The notes below the pieces were generated by a model. It had not been told where the DNA came from. It did no database searches and worked only from the letters and a program-made list of their open reading frames with translations. Of a stretch of DNA of 64,000 bases, positions 1-8,793 are shown one piece after another. The position numbers and the translations under genes were made by a program. Position 1 is the first letter of the stretch. The number at the start of each line of letters is the position of its first letter. Source of the DNA: Candidatus Uabimicrobium amorphum (GTDB lineage Bacteria; Planctomycetota; Uabimicrobiia; Uabimicrobiales; Uabimicrobiaceae); assembly GCF_009002475.1 (NCBI RefSeq), contig NZ_AP019860.1, positions 1,426,001-1,490,000 of the forward strand. Direction: 5' to 3'.

Positions 1-456
1 GACTGGCCACAAATTTGGGAAATTTTACGCGAAGCCTTTGCCACAGAGGCAACGTATGTTTATTCTGCCAATATCAGCGAAGAAGAAGCCCAAAAATTGT
101 GGATGGATCGCACTAAAGCGACTTATGTTGTGCGGCAAGACAATGTTGTTCTCGGAACATATTATATCAAAGAGAATCAACCAGACTTAGGAGCACATAT
201 TTGCAATTGCGGATACATCACTTCAACAAAGGCGCAGGGACGAGGCGTTGGTAAGTTTATGTGCGCGCATTCATTAGAAGTGGCAAAAGAAATGGGATTT
301 TTGGCAATGCAGTATAACCTTGTCGTCAGCAATAATGAGCGTGCTGTACACTTATGGAAAAAATTTGGTTTTGAAATTATTGGAACCATTCCTCAGGCGT
401 TTCACTTTAAAAGGCAACAATTTGTCGACGCCTATATTATGTATAAAAAATTATAA
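1..456 (+). CDS. GNAT-family N-acetyltransferase (5' end outside window)
   Basis: Frame 1 is open from base 1, so the gene begins before the window; a TTG-initiated ORF at 97 would be an artificial start. The 151 visible codons end in YIMYKKL. The acetyl-CoA binding motif A of the GNAT fold is clear (AQGRGVGKFM, from about base 229), followed by the usual C-terminal NNERAVHLWKKFGFEIIGT strand-helix-strand. GNAT enzymes move an acetyl group from acetyl-CoA to an amine; the substrate cannot be read from sequence. The stop lies 12 bases before a methyltransferase start, so the two genes are probably co-transcribed. Family assignment is firm; the specific function is unknown. Confidence 0.85.
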   Translation, partial: DWPQIWEILREAFATEATYVYSANISEEEAQKLWMDRTKATYVVRQDNVVLGTYYIKENQPDLGAHICNCGYITSTKAQGRGVGKFMCAHSLEVAKEMGFLAMQYNLVVSNNERAVHLWKKFGFEIIGTIPQAFHFKRQQFVDAYIMYKKL

Positions 457-468
457 AGGAAATTTACA

Positions 469-1233
469 ATGGAAGTGAAAGACTACGGTGATGTCGCTCA
501 TTATTATGACCCGGCATATGCTGCGAAGACCGATCTTCAAGATGTTTCTTTTTATGTAAAACAAGCCAAAAAATACGGTGGACCTGTTTTAGAAATCGCC
601 TGTGGAACAGGGCGTGTACTTCTCGAAATAGCCAAGTTGGGTCTTGAAACCACAGGAGTAGATTTTTGCGAGAAATTTTTGGAAATTTTACGCAATAAAA
701 CACAAGGCGAAAACGTTTCTCTACACCACGCAGACATGAGAGATTTTTCTTTGGAGAAAAAATTTGCCTTGGTGACAATACCTTTTCGTCCCCTGCAACA
801 CATGTATACTTTCGAAGATCAAGTAAAAGCACTTACATGTGCGCGAAATCACATGGCCGACGATGGAGTGCTTGTCTTTGACGTTTTTTATCCACTGTGG
901 CACAAAATTTTGGAAGATGTAAATACCGAACAATTGGAACTAGAATGGCAAGATCCTAAAAATCCACAGCGGACGATTAAACGCAGTTTTATACGCACAG
1001 AAGCAAACCCCTTTTATCAATTTTTCTGTGGCGAGTTCATATTTCGCACTTTCGAAAATGATCAAATGATTCAGGAAGAACGCTCAAAGTTAAAAATGAG
1101 CTTTTACACATATCCGCAAATGCAAGCATTGATCAAATGCTGTGGCTTTGAAATAATGGAAGAGTATGGTTCGTTTGATGAAACCCCTATTGCCGATGGG
1201 CCAGAAATGATTTTTGTGGTAAAGAAAGCTTAG
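469..1233 (+). CDS. Class I SAM-dependent methyltransferase
   Basis: This 254-residue protein has the SAM-binding motif I VLEIACGTGRVLLEIA near residues 41-56 and motif II acidic residue in TTGVDF about 20 residues later. Together these define the Rossmann-like class I methyltransferase fold. The ATG follows an AAAGGA ribosome site. The C-terminal half holds a mixed beta region ending EMIFVVKK, as in small-molecule methyltransferases annotated only as methyltransferase domain proteins. It follows the acetyltransferase by 12 bases. It converges with the minus-strand gene at 1237 with only 3 bases between the two stop codons, leaving no room for a separate terminator. Substrate unknown. Confidence 0.85.
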   Translation: MEVKDYGDVAHYYDPAYAAKTDLQDVSFYVKQAKKYGGPVLEIACGTGRVLLEIAKLGLETTGVDFCEKFLEILRNKTQGENVSLHHADMRDFSLEKKFALVTIPFRPLQHMYTFEDQVKALTCARNHMADDGVLVFDVFYPLWHKILEDVNTEQLELEWQDPKNPQRTIKRSFIRTEANPFYQFFCGEFIFRTFENDQMIQEERSKLKMSFYTYPQMQALIKCCGFEIMEEYGSFDETPIADGPEMIFVVKKA

Positions 1234-1236
1234 ATA

Positions 1237-2601
1237 TTATTGTGACTTTTGGTGGAAGTATTTTTCCAAATCTTGGATATACAACTTGTATTGCGAAATA
1301 TACACAGATGCAACGGCATTGTCTTGTGTACGAAGTTCATGAACTTTTTCGGTAAAATGAATCATTTGCGCCATGTTACGCCGTAGCTCTGGGAGCTGAG
1401 GAGGAAGTTGTTGCAGTTGTTTTTTTAATTTTTGTAGTGGTAGTTTTTGATCGTTTTTCCACAGAGCCACTTTTGCTTTTTTGTATGCGTCAAACATCGA
1501 GGCATAACGAGCATGTAATTTGTTCAAAGCAAGTTCTCGTGCTTTATGTTTCTCTTCTAGCACAATTTGTATTTTTTGTACAGCTCCCTTGTACTGTTGC
1601 GTTATATTCTGGGCACTTTGTGTGGGAATGTTGTGTAATTTGATTTTTACATCATATTTGCGGCTCAAGTTGGCAAAATGTAGCTGCACAATTTTTTGTA
1701 TGGACAATACAATTTTTTTGAAGTGGCGGTAAATCTTTTTTTGACAAAACGGAGAATTTTTGTATTGATTTTCACGCTTTTGTAAATGTTGAATTTCGAG
1801 AGAGAAGTAGTCGTACATGATTTTTATTTGCTTGTGGCGATGATTTTTATTGTCGATATATCGTTGTAGTGTTTTCATGATGCTGTCGCACCATAAAAGA
1901 TCTTCTTTTACTGAATTGTCGTCAAAAGATTCCTCCGGGACAATTTTTGCGTCGATTTCATGGAGATAATGCTGGATGTTTGCTCGGTATGCCTTGTATC
2001 TACCTCTTTTTTTATTGCGATGGTATTCGAAAGTCATCTGCTTTTGTAGTTGACTAATTTTTTTTGCGTGAAAAATGCTTTGTGGAAAATATGGCGCGAG
2101 TACACTTGAAGACAAAAGGTGAAGCTCTTTTTCTATTGGTTGTAATAACTCTGTGCATTTTGCCGTATCACAGTCCTCTTTGCCGAGGCAATCTTGAATT
2201 TCGCGAATAGTGGCGATGAACTTTTCTAAGAAGTCTATATGGTTTAACTGTTGTTGCTTTTTTTGAAAAGGATTGCCCTGCGAATATGAATAACGATAGT
2301 TTTCGCGTATTTTTTTGTAGGCAAGTAGCATTTGCAGTTCATATGTACCACTTAATGCTTTTTTTGATATGGGACCATAAATAAACGTTGTGCGGTTATT
2401 GCGTATAAGTAGTCTTTGCCGACTCGAGTTGACTTCTCCGCCGGCAAAGACTATTTTTGTGTATAAAAAGCCGCTTTGGTGTGGAAGGTTCTTTATTTCA
2501 AATTTCCAAAATAAGTCATTATTTTTTCTTTGTTCCGAAAAATACACTTCTTGGGCAAAAGTACAATGAAAAACAATCCACAGCAGAAGCAAACTTCTCA
2601 T
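1237..2601 (-). CDS. Exported coiled-coil protein of unknown function
   Basis: This 454-residue protein starts with a typical signal peptide (MRSLLLLWIVFHCTFAQ, cleavage probably after AQ). The rest is Lys/Gln/His-rich and mostly helical, with long heptad-like stretches, for example around residues 340-400, suggesting coiled coil. I do not recognise a family. Its start is 1 base after the stop of the giant GspK-like gene upstream, so the pair is translationally coupled and probably acts together at the envelope. A GGAAAAT ribosome site precedes the ATG. Two Cys pairs near residues 138-150 (DCLGKEDCDTAKC) could form disulfides, consistent with a periplasmic location. Confidence 0.7.
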   Translation of the reverse strand: MRSLLLLWIVFHCTFAQEVYFSEQRKNNDLFWKFEIKNLPHQSGFLYTKIVFAGGEVNSSRQRLLIRNNRTTFIYGPISKKALSGTYELQMLLAYKKIRENYRYSYSQGNPFQKKQQQLNHIDFLEKFIATIREIQDCLGKEDCDTAKCTELLQPIEKELHLLSSSVLAPYFPQSIFHAKKISQLQKQMTFEYHRNKKRGRYKAYRANIQHYLHEIDAKIVPEESFDDNSVKEDLLWCDSIMKTLQRYIDNKNHRHKQIKIMYDYFSLEIQHLQKRENQYKNSPFCQKKIYRHFKKIVLSIQKIVQLHFANLSRKYDVKIKLHNIPTQSAQNITQQYKGAVQKIQIVLEEKHKARELALNKLHARYASMFDAYKKAKVALWKNDQKLPLQKLKKQLQQLPPQLPELRRNMAQMIHFTEKVHELRTQDNAVASVYISQYKLYIQDLEKYFHQKSQ

Positions 2602-2602
2602 A

Positions 2603-5600
2603 TTATTTTCCTATATAGCGATATTCCAAAAGTCGTAAATGGGTAAAATATGCAAAAGTGATCTTGTCGAGAAGCGGTGACTGAAAAATAGGGTTTCGGT
2701 CTTGGCGATTAAATGTAAATTTAATCGATACCGGCTCTCCTGGATTTTGCTGTAACGGTATTAGAACATTGAATTCGGAAATTAAACTACCTACATTAAG
2801 TGGTTCATCAATAAAGGCAAGATAGTCTTGAAGACTCTGTTCTAAAGTTTGCCCAGGAGTCGCTGTAAATTTTTCATGATCATTTTTGAATTTCACTTTG
2901 AATGTCGAATCAATTAAATCTTCTCCGTTACGATCCTTGAGATGCATTTTGATTTCGCGTTTTTTCCTGCCGCGCTTATCCTCTACGACTTCAATGTCTA
3001 GTGTCTCTACTGTTTTATCCAAAAATTCAGAAAGATTAGGTAGTTGACGATTACTAATCCCCAAAACGTCGTTAAAGGTAGCTTCGACATCTGTTGCATT
3101 GTCCACTTGCAAAATCTCGGGTTTCACAAACAGAATATTTGCTCCGTTTGGTGTATCGACAATAACGTCAAACTGTGCAAAGAAGTTACTGTCCGGATCT
3201 TGGTTTAACTCATATCGCGATGGTAGAAAAGAAGGATCTGTCATCCAATCAATATTTCTACTGATGCGAAGATCATCAATGGTAATATCAGGGATCTGAC
3301 CAAAAGTAGGTGCCGGAGGACCGATGAATATTTTATTTTGTAACGTCAAACTGCTGGCCACCGCTTGTGGAGAATCACCTTCGTCTTCCTCTTCTTCCTC
3401 TTCGCTTTCTTCTTCCTCTTCGCTTTCTTCGCCTTCTTCGCTTTCTTCACCTTCTTCACCTTCGCCAATGAATGGTGTACCTAAAGGTGAAAAGTTATTG
3501 GCATCCATATCGAGAGTCGACAAGATGTCTTGTATGAAGTTCAACGGAGAAGCTGTTGTTTGGCCTTCGGAAATTTGAAAATCTGTGAGACTCGACAATA
3601 GTCCTCTTTGAAAAAGTCCACCGTTATTGCGGTAAAATTGCCCGGTGACTTTTATTGCGTCGCCACCATCTCCGAAACTTTCCATCGAAAGACCGTCGCG
3701 CCATCGCACTGCGAGGTGGTAGAATTCTTGGGTGTGAATACCCGCACCATCCACTGCAGGATCAATGGTTAATTGTTTCGTAAAAGTGATGAATTTTCCA
3801 TTTTGGATAACTTGTCCAAAATTAAATTCAGATCCTAATTGCAGTTTATCTTCCACGGAAAGTTCTTCGGGTTGACCGTCTACAAATTTTTGTACAACAA
3901 ATTTATTGGTAACGCGCACATCTAATTTACGTAATGCATCATCACCAGAAGCCTCTGGTTTTATGGCGCGCATTTCGATTTGTCGTTGTACACCTATTTG
4001 AAAACTTCCGCCAGCATTGGCATCTTTTTTCAATGTGGAGTTACTAAAAAATACGGTGCGAAATTGTTCCGCGTTGTCATCGTCTTCACTTCCCCAGTCG
4101 TCGTTGATCTTAAACCAAAACATGATAGATCCGCTGTTACTGGAAATATTTCCTTGATTATCAATGCTGTCTGTGGCATTTCCGTTCAAGAGAGCAGGTA
4201 GATTTCCATCCTCTTCCAAGTTTGCGATATTTGGGGCAGGAAAAGAATCGAATGATAGCAAACTCCTCTCGTCGTCTTTTTTGAGAACAAAACCGTCGGC
4301 GGCCAAGTTGATTTTTTGCAAATTATTGGCTCTTCTCTTTATCTCAAAAACGCCAAGTACCGGAGGAAGTTCCTCATTGATAAGAGCATTGTCTAGACCT
4401 GTCGTCGATTTGTTTGGTGTAACACTTCCGTTAAAATCAGCACGAAATAAATAATTTCCTCCCCTGTCTTCTGGGTTTGGTGACTCATCTAAACCAACGA
4501 AACCTGTTACGGCATCGAATTGAACGGGATCAAAAAAACCCGAAATATCACTGGATTTTAAAAAGGAATTGTCGAAGTTGTCAACTTGTAAATTGTTCGG
4601 TGCTGTAAACGAATTTTGTTCGATTTTTTCATCCACATTTTGTCGTCTACGTGCCACTTCAAAATCTTCCTGACTATCGTATTGATCAATTTCAAAAATT
4701 TGTGCGGTCGTACAATATTTTTGCGAAACTACCATTCCCAATGTGGGAGAAGATCTTTGTACAAGAGCCGTAATCTCAAAGTGCCCACCAGGGAAAAAAC
4801 ATAGGTTCGCTGTGTGGTACACTAGATCGGATCTATTAGGATTTTGAAATTTCAAACGATTGCCGTTTTGTTTTTTTAGTGACACATCGGGATTGAAATT
4901 GGCATCCAACATCTTCGCCTTGTCGCGTTCAAAATCGTCGAAAATTTTATTGCGTTTACTATCTACCAGTTTGATAAAAGTGTCAAAGTCTGGAAATATG
5001 TCTTGTTGACGACGCACGCAAACTAAATTTGCAAGGCGAATAGCCTCGTCTTGTGTTACTTCTACGAGAATTGTTTCGCCTCTGCGCCTTTTCTCCATGG
5101 AGATACCTTTTGTGAGCGCATAGAGAACAGGCCACGCTGCGGTGTTAATGTTGATGGGCGCTACCGATTTTGTTTCGAGATTATCTTCGTTTCCAATGGT
5201 ACGAAAAGTAATCTGCTGAAAAAATACACCTTCGTCCATTTCCGAACGATCGGGGAATACAGTGATGAAGTCCTGTATCGCTTCAAAGTCACTTTTCGAA
5301 ATAGTGGTTTGGCCATCTGTAAGACCAATAATACTGTCTTTAGAACGATAGCCCACGCCATCATTGGGACGACTAGAAACAATAATGTTGCCTATTTGTG
5401 TAATATCAACATCAAAAGTATATGGTGGCACAGAAGGATCATCTGTTGGGCCAAAATGCTTCATCTCGACGGCCTCTGCTAGATTCGACAGAATTTGTCC
5501 TAAAGAAGCCAGGTCGCTATTGATGTTAATTTGCGATGTACTGTCAAAAACTTTCAGCGTGTACATATGCTCGGCGTCGTTCATAAAGCTCGATATGTTG

Positions 5601-5986
5601 CGTCCTTCAAAGATTTCATTCGTCGAGTATGAAGGTTCGTTGACATTGTTGTCAAAAGTTTTTTGCAAATCGTTTATGTTTAAACCTGCGGCAGTTTCAT
5701 CGTCCGCAATATCAATACCATTAAACTGTGTGGGGGCATCTTCGGTAAAACAAAGATAATCGCGATAATAAATATTATCTTTAAAACCATCAATGAGATT
5801 TGCAACGGCAATATCAATGGAGCCAAAACCATGCATATCAGCAGTTACTCCGTCGGTATAACTAACGGAAACCCCCCTTTGTAAAACAGCAACACGAGTG
5901 AACGTCACTGCCATGGTACTGAGAAGTAATAGTACGGATGTACATAGGATTAGTGCAAAAGCTTTTTCTTTTTTTCTTTTTTGCAT
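2603..5986 (-). CDS. Giant GspK/PilX-like protein with LamG-like region and acidic tract
   Basis: The 1127-residue product opens with a short basic segment and one hydrophobic helix (KAFALILCTSVLLLLSTMAV), the arrangement of type II secretion minor pseudopilin GspK and PilX. About residues 275-340 carry the GspK-type signature ININTAAWPVLYAL followed by a helical segment ending in FPDFDTFIKLVD. This resembles the helix-hairpin-helix-like part of T2SSK. Further on, GSIMFWFKIND and FYHLAVRWRDG look like a concanavalin A/LamG-type beta sandwich. They are followed by an almost pure Glu/Ser/Gly tract encoded near 3385-3465. GspK is normally 300-350 residues, so this is about three times longer. 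A strong AAGGAGG site lies 7 bases before the ATG. GspK relation is probable; the role of the C-terminal two thirds is unknown. Confidence 0.7.
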   Translation of the reverse strand: MQKRKKEKAFALILCTSVLLLLSTMAVTFTRVAVLQRGVSVSYTDGVTADMHGFGSIDIAVANLIDGFKDNIYYRDYLCFTEDAPTQFNGIDIADDETAAGLNINDLQKTFDNNVNEPSYSTNEIFEGRNISSFMNDAEHMYTLKVFDSTSQININSDLASLGQILSNLAEAVEMKHFGPTDDPSVPPYTFDVDITQIGNIIVSSRPNDGVGYRSKDSIIGLTDGQTTISKSDFEAIQDFITVFPDRSEMDEGVFFQQITFRTIGNEDNLETKSVAPININTAAWPVLYALTKGISMEKRRRGETILVEVTQDEAIRLANLVCVRRQQDIFPDFDTFIKLVDSKRNKIFDDFERDKAKMLDANFNPDVSLKKQNGNRLKFQNPNRSDLVYHTANLCFFPGGHFEITALVQRSSPTLGMVVSQKYCTTAQIFEIDQYDSQEDFEVARRRQNVDEKIEQNSFTAPNNLQVDNFDNSFLKSSDISGFFDPVQFDAVTGFVGLDESPNPEDRGGNYLFRADFNGSVTPNKSTTGLDNALINEELPPVLGVFEIKRRANNLQKINLAADGFVLKKDDERSLLSFDSFPAPNIANLEEDGNLPALLNGNATDSIDNQGNISSNSGSIMFWFKINDDWGSEDDDNAEQFRTVFFSNSTLKKDANAGGSFQIGVQRQIEMRAIKPEASGDDALRKLDVRVTNKFVVQKFVDGQPEELSVEDKLQLGSEFNFGQVIQNGKFITFTKQLTIDPAVDGAGIHTQEFYHLAVRWRDGLSMESFGDGGDAIKVTGQFYRNNGGLFQRGLLSSLTDFQISEGQTTASPLNFIQDILSTLDMDANNFSPLGTPFIGEGEEGEESEEGEESEEEEESEEEEEEDEGDSPQAVASSLTLQNKIFIGPPAPTFGQIPDITIDDLRISRNIDWMTDPSFLPSRYELNQDPDSNFFAQFDVIVDTPNGANILFVKPEILQVDNATDVEATFNDVLGISNRQLPNLSEFLDKTVETLDIEVVEDKRGRKKREIKMHLKDRNGEDLIDSTFKVKFKNDHEKFTATPGQTLEQSLQDYLAFIDEPLNVGSLISEFNVLIPLQQNPGEPVSIKFTFNRQDRNPIFQSPLLDKITFAYFTHLRLLEYRYIGK

Positions 5987-6069
5987 ACCCCCTCCTTAAT
6001 GAAGTGGTAATTTGGCGAAAAATCTTGAACTATTTTTAACTTATTGTATTTATTTTTGCGCTTTTTCTT

Positions 6070-6098
6070 AGTATAATAAAAGTGATTAGTGCTTCCAA
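6070..6098 (-). promoter_or_regulatory. Candidate sigma70-type promoter for the GspK-like operon
   Basis: On the minus strand TTGGAA (6098-6093) and TATACT (6075-6070) are separated by exactly 17 bases. They lie about 85 bases before the ATG at 5986. The match is 4/6 and 5/6 to the consensus. No start-site data are available. Confidence 0.4.
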
Positions 6099-6130
6099 AT
6101 AAAAAAATGGTAAGTGCTTACAAAATAGTG

Positions 6131-6583
6131 TTACTGATAAATACTCTGTATCACTTCATTGTTTGCTAAAATTCCCATGTGTGCGTCTTCGATAAGCAAT
6201 TCGATATTCGCTCTTTCTTCAGCATCGGTAATATCCTGTAGATGGTTTTGCGCACTTTGCACAAAAAAATCCAGACACTGCCGTGAAACTTCGTACTTAT
6301 CTAAATGAAAATAAACTTTTCCTAAATACAAACAAACATAAGCATATTCGTAAGAATCCGCTCCGTACATAGGTTGCAGAATTTGGCCAGCTTTAATTGC
6401 TGTTTTTCCGGCATCTTTGTAATTTTCCTGTTTCATTAAAACATCTGCGACGTTGAGTAAGCACCACGCTTTTCTTTCACCGTCGGTTATGTCTACAGCT
6501 TTGTGAGCTAACTCTAATGCCAAATGGTAATCTTCTTCGTCTACCGCCATCATCATTTTTGATTGGATTTGCTCTAGATTCAT
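6131..6583 (-). CDS. Small TPR-like helical repeat protein
   Basis: I place the start at the ATG at 6583 (MNLEQIQSKM), giving 150 residues. The longer ORF to 6628 would add a hydrophobic stretch and overlap the divergent gene at 6614. A GGA lies about 10 bases before 6583. The protein shows two or three TPR-like helix pairs (DYHLALELAHKAVDITDGE; ENYKDAGKTAIKAGQIL; YVCLYLGKVYFHLDKYEVS). TPR proteins act as binding scaffolds; no enzyme motif is visible. The gene is divergent from the pRiA4b-domain gene, with about 30 bases between starts, so both promoters must lie inside or overlap the genes. Confidence 0.7.
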   Translation of the reverse strand: MNLEQIQSKMMMAVDEEDYHLALELAHKAVDITDGERKAWCLLNVADVLMKQENYKDAGKTAIKAGQILQPMYGADSYEYAYVCLYLGKVYFHLDKYEVSRQCLDFFVQSAQNHLQDITDAEERANIELLIEDAHMGILANNEVIQSIYQ

Positions 6584-6613
6584 AATGTTGTTCCAAAAAT
6601 AAAGGTTGAAAAA

Positions 6614-8668
6614 ATGACCGAAGTTCATAATAAAATGTCGCTGGAAAAGGCACTAGACCAGTTTATAGAAAATACAAAAAGACCATATCGTTTAGAAAAG
6701 GTAATTCAGTTTATTGTGCCAATACTCAAAAAAATTCCAAAAAACTTATATATTTCGGTGGATAGAATGCTTCGCCGTGATCGACGTTTTTTTTATGATA
6801 GTTTCAAAGAATTGTATGTTCCTAGATCTTATTTTTTTAAGAATACACAATTTTTAATTAAACCCACGCTTGAAGAAATTAACGAAGGAATTTTATATCC
6901 AGGACATCGATTTATACCTTTTTGTCATTGGGAGATTTTTCCCACAGCCTGTCAACTACGGTGGGGGAGGCGCAAAATAAAAGCAATTTCAGTGAAAAAA
7001 AGGTTCCAAGATATTTTAGTGTATCACACCTTACTTGGCAAGGAGAATATTATCAGTTATCTTCTTGTCGACCATGAAGATAATGCTGATATTCTTTCCA
7101 AACCCAATATAATGATCGAAAATGTACTGCTACATGCTTTTGATATGAAAGAATTTTATGCACAGCATAACTTCAAAGAAGGGGACTATATTTTAACCAC
7201 GGTAAAAGATTGGGCACAGGGAAAATATACGGTAGAATACAGAGAAACCATAAACAGCGATTTAGACTATCACAACAACAAAAAACAGTGGATCAAAGAT
7301 TTTGAAACAAGTATGTTGGAAACATTTAAAGATGAGGGAACACTCACGAGCATTTACGAACAACTTGCCATCGCTTTTTTTAAAGGCGGCAAAAACATGC
7401 TCAAAAATCCACTGGCGCATATAGGCGGTATGTTAGCGATCAGTGAACAAATGGAGATCGCTCCACTGGGGATGACAAGTATATTGTGGCATAAAGGGCA
7501 GTCTCCAGAAGATGCCATCGATTTTGATTCTGTGGAATATCAAATTGGTATGACGGGAAACACCGACAGTATTGATGGTATACTTCAAGATTTGGGGGTC
7601 GCATTAAATGAGCAGGTTGTGGAAGCTTTCATGCGCGATGAGTTTTACACCAAGCGCAACAGCCTTACAAACGCTTTAGAGCGTTGCCTACCAATGCAAA
7701 TTATAGAGTTTTATGATGAGGACCAAGAAAAGTCCTTTCATAAACTCATCAAAAAACTGTGGAATAAAACTCAAAAAAGCTATAATGTATTTTGCGATAA
7801 ATACGCAGGAAAATACCGCAATAAAGCGCTAGCCACTTTGGAAGAGTATTACACTTGGTTGTACAGCTTGGAAAAAAAAGGTATTGAAGAAAAAAATTGC
7901 CCGAAACGCGAAACCCTTGCCTTAGGGGAAATGCAGGTAATGCTAATGCACCTTGTGGCAGGCTTTAACAGTGGAGACAGTGAAGATTTAGCAAAGCAGA
8001 AAGACATGATGCTTGCTTTAGAAGATATCGAACAATCTAGCAAAGCTTTTATGGAAGTCATAGAGCGTGAGGCTAAAGTGGCAATGCGTCCTATTTTAAA
8101 AATAGTAAATAATCACATTACCTCTTTAGAGCAAGATTCGACAGTCTACTACCTCAAAATTTCATTAAAAAAATCAAAACCACTTATTTGGCGGCGCATA
8201 TGTGTACCAGGGAACGTTAGTTTAGCGGCGCTGCATAATATTATTCAAATTGTTATGGGGTGGGAAAACAACCATGAACATTGCTTCACGATTGATGAGG
8301 TTGTTTACGGTGACATGAATAGTGATTATCATATGAAGGATGAACACCAACATACCTTAAACCAATTAATCCAAGAAAATAAAAAGTCATTCTTTTATGA
8401 ATATGATTTTCAAGACTCGTGGGAGCACAAAATCGTTGTTGAAAAAATTGTCACCCACAAAGACAAAGAAGTAAAAATTAAATGTCTTGCGGGAAAAAAT
8501 GCCTGCCCGCCCGAAAATTGTGGCGGTATTTACGGGTACGAAGAGATGTTACAAATCTTGAAGGACTCCTCTGACCCTGAATATTTAGATTTGCAAGATT
8601 GGCTAGAGGGATTTGATCCTAAATTTTTTAGCGTGAAAGAAGTCAACAAGTATTTAGAAAATTTATAA
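6614..8668 (+). CDS. Protein with C-terminal pRiA4b ORF-3-like domain
   Basis: Residues about 510-684 of this 684-residue protein match the plasmid pRiA4b ORF-3-like family. The match includes a start like YYLKISLKKSKPLIWRRI, then LAALHNIIQIVMGWENNHEHCF, YDFQDSWEHKIVVEKI, a Cys-containing ACPPENCGGIYGY and a final DPEYLDLQDWLEGFDP. The domain is common in bacteria and often sits in otherwise uncharacterised proteins; its biochemical role is unknown. The N-terminal 500 residues are helical and not recognised. ATG at 6614 has only a weak AAAGG site; M8 at 6635 is an alternative start. The gene stands alone, 125 bases before the pilus motor block. Confidence 0.8.
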   Translation: MTEVHNKMSLEKALDQFIENTKRPYRLEKVIQFIVPILKKIPKNLYISVDRMLRRDRRFFYDSFKELYVPRSYFFKNTQFLIKPTLEEINEGILYPGHRFIPFCHWEIFPTACQLRWGRRKIKAISVKKRFQDILVYHTLLGKENIISYLLVDHEDNADILSKPNIMIENVLLHAFDMKEFYAQHNFKEGDYILTTVKDWAQGKYTVEYRETINSDLDYHNNKKQWIKDFETSMLETFKDEGTLTSIYEQLAIAFFKGGKNMLKNPLAHIGGMLAISEQMEIAPLGMTSILWHKGQSPEDAIDFDSVEYQIGMTGNTDSIDGILQDLGVALNEQVVEAFMRDEFYTKRNSLTNALERCLPMQIIEFYDEDQEKSFHKLIKKLWNKTQKSYNVFCDKYAGKYRNKALATLEEYYTWLYSLEKKGIEEKNCPKRETLALGEMQVMLMHLVAGFNSGDSEDLAKQKDMMLALEDIEQSSKAFMEVIEREAKVAMRPILKIVNNHITSLEQDSTVYYLKISLKKSKPLIWRRICVPGNVSLAALHNIIQIVMGWENNHEHCFTIDEVVYGDMNSDYHMKDEHQHTLNQLIQENKKSFFYEYDFQDSWEHKIVVEKIVTHKDKEVKIKCLAGKNACPPENCGGIYGYEEMLQILKDSSDPEYLDLQDWLEGFDPKFFSVKEVNKYLENL

Positions 8669-8793
8669 TCTACAAGGTATCGTTGAAAAAATCTTGAAAA
8701 AAACTTCGAAATCCAGTTAAAATATCAAGATGAATATAAACAGTCGTTGGTTTACAAATTTATGCAAGAATACTTCAATATAGAAAGTTGAAA

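Noticed and set aside
3324-3578. Ser-rich plus-strand ORF
   Set aside because: It is the reverse-strand reading of the Glu/Ser/Gly tract of the GspK-like gene.
5051-5482. 143-residue plus-strand ORF
   Set aside because: It lies opposite the GspK-type core, has no ribosome site, and has unlike codon use.
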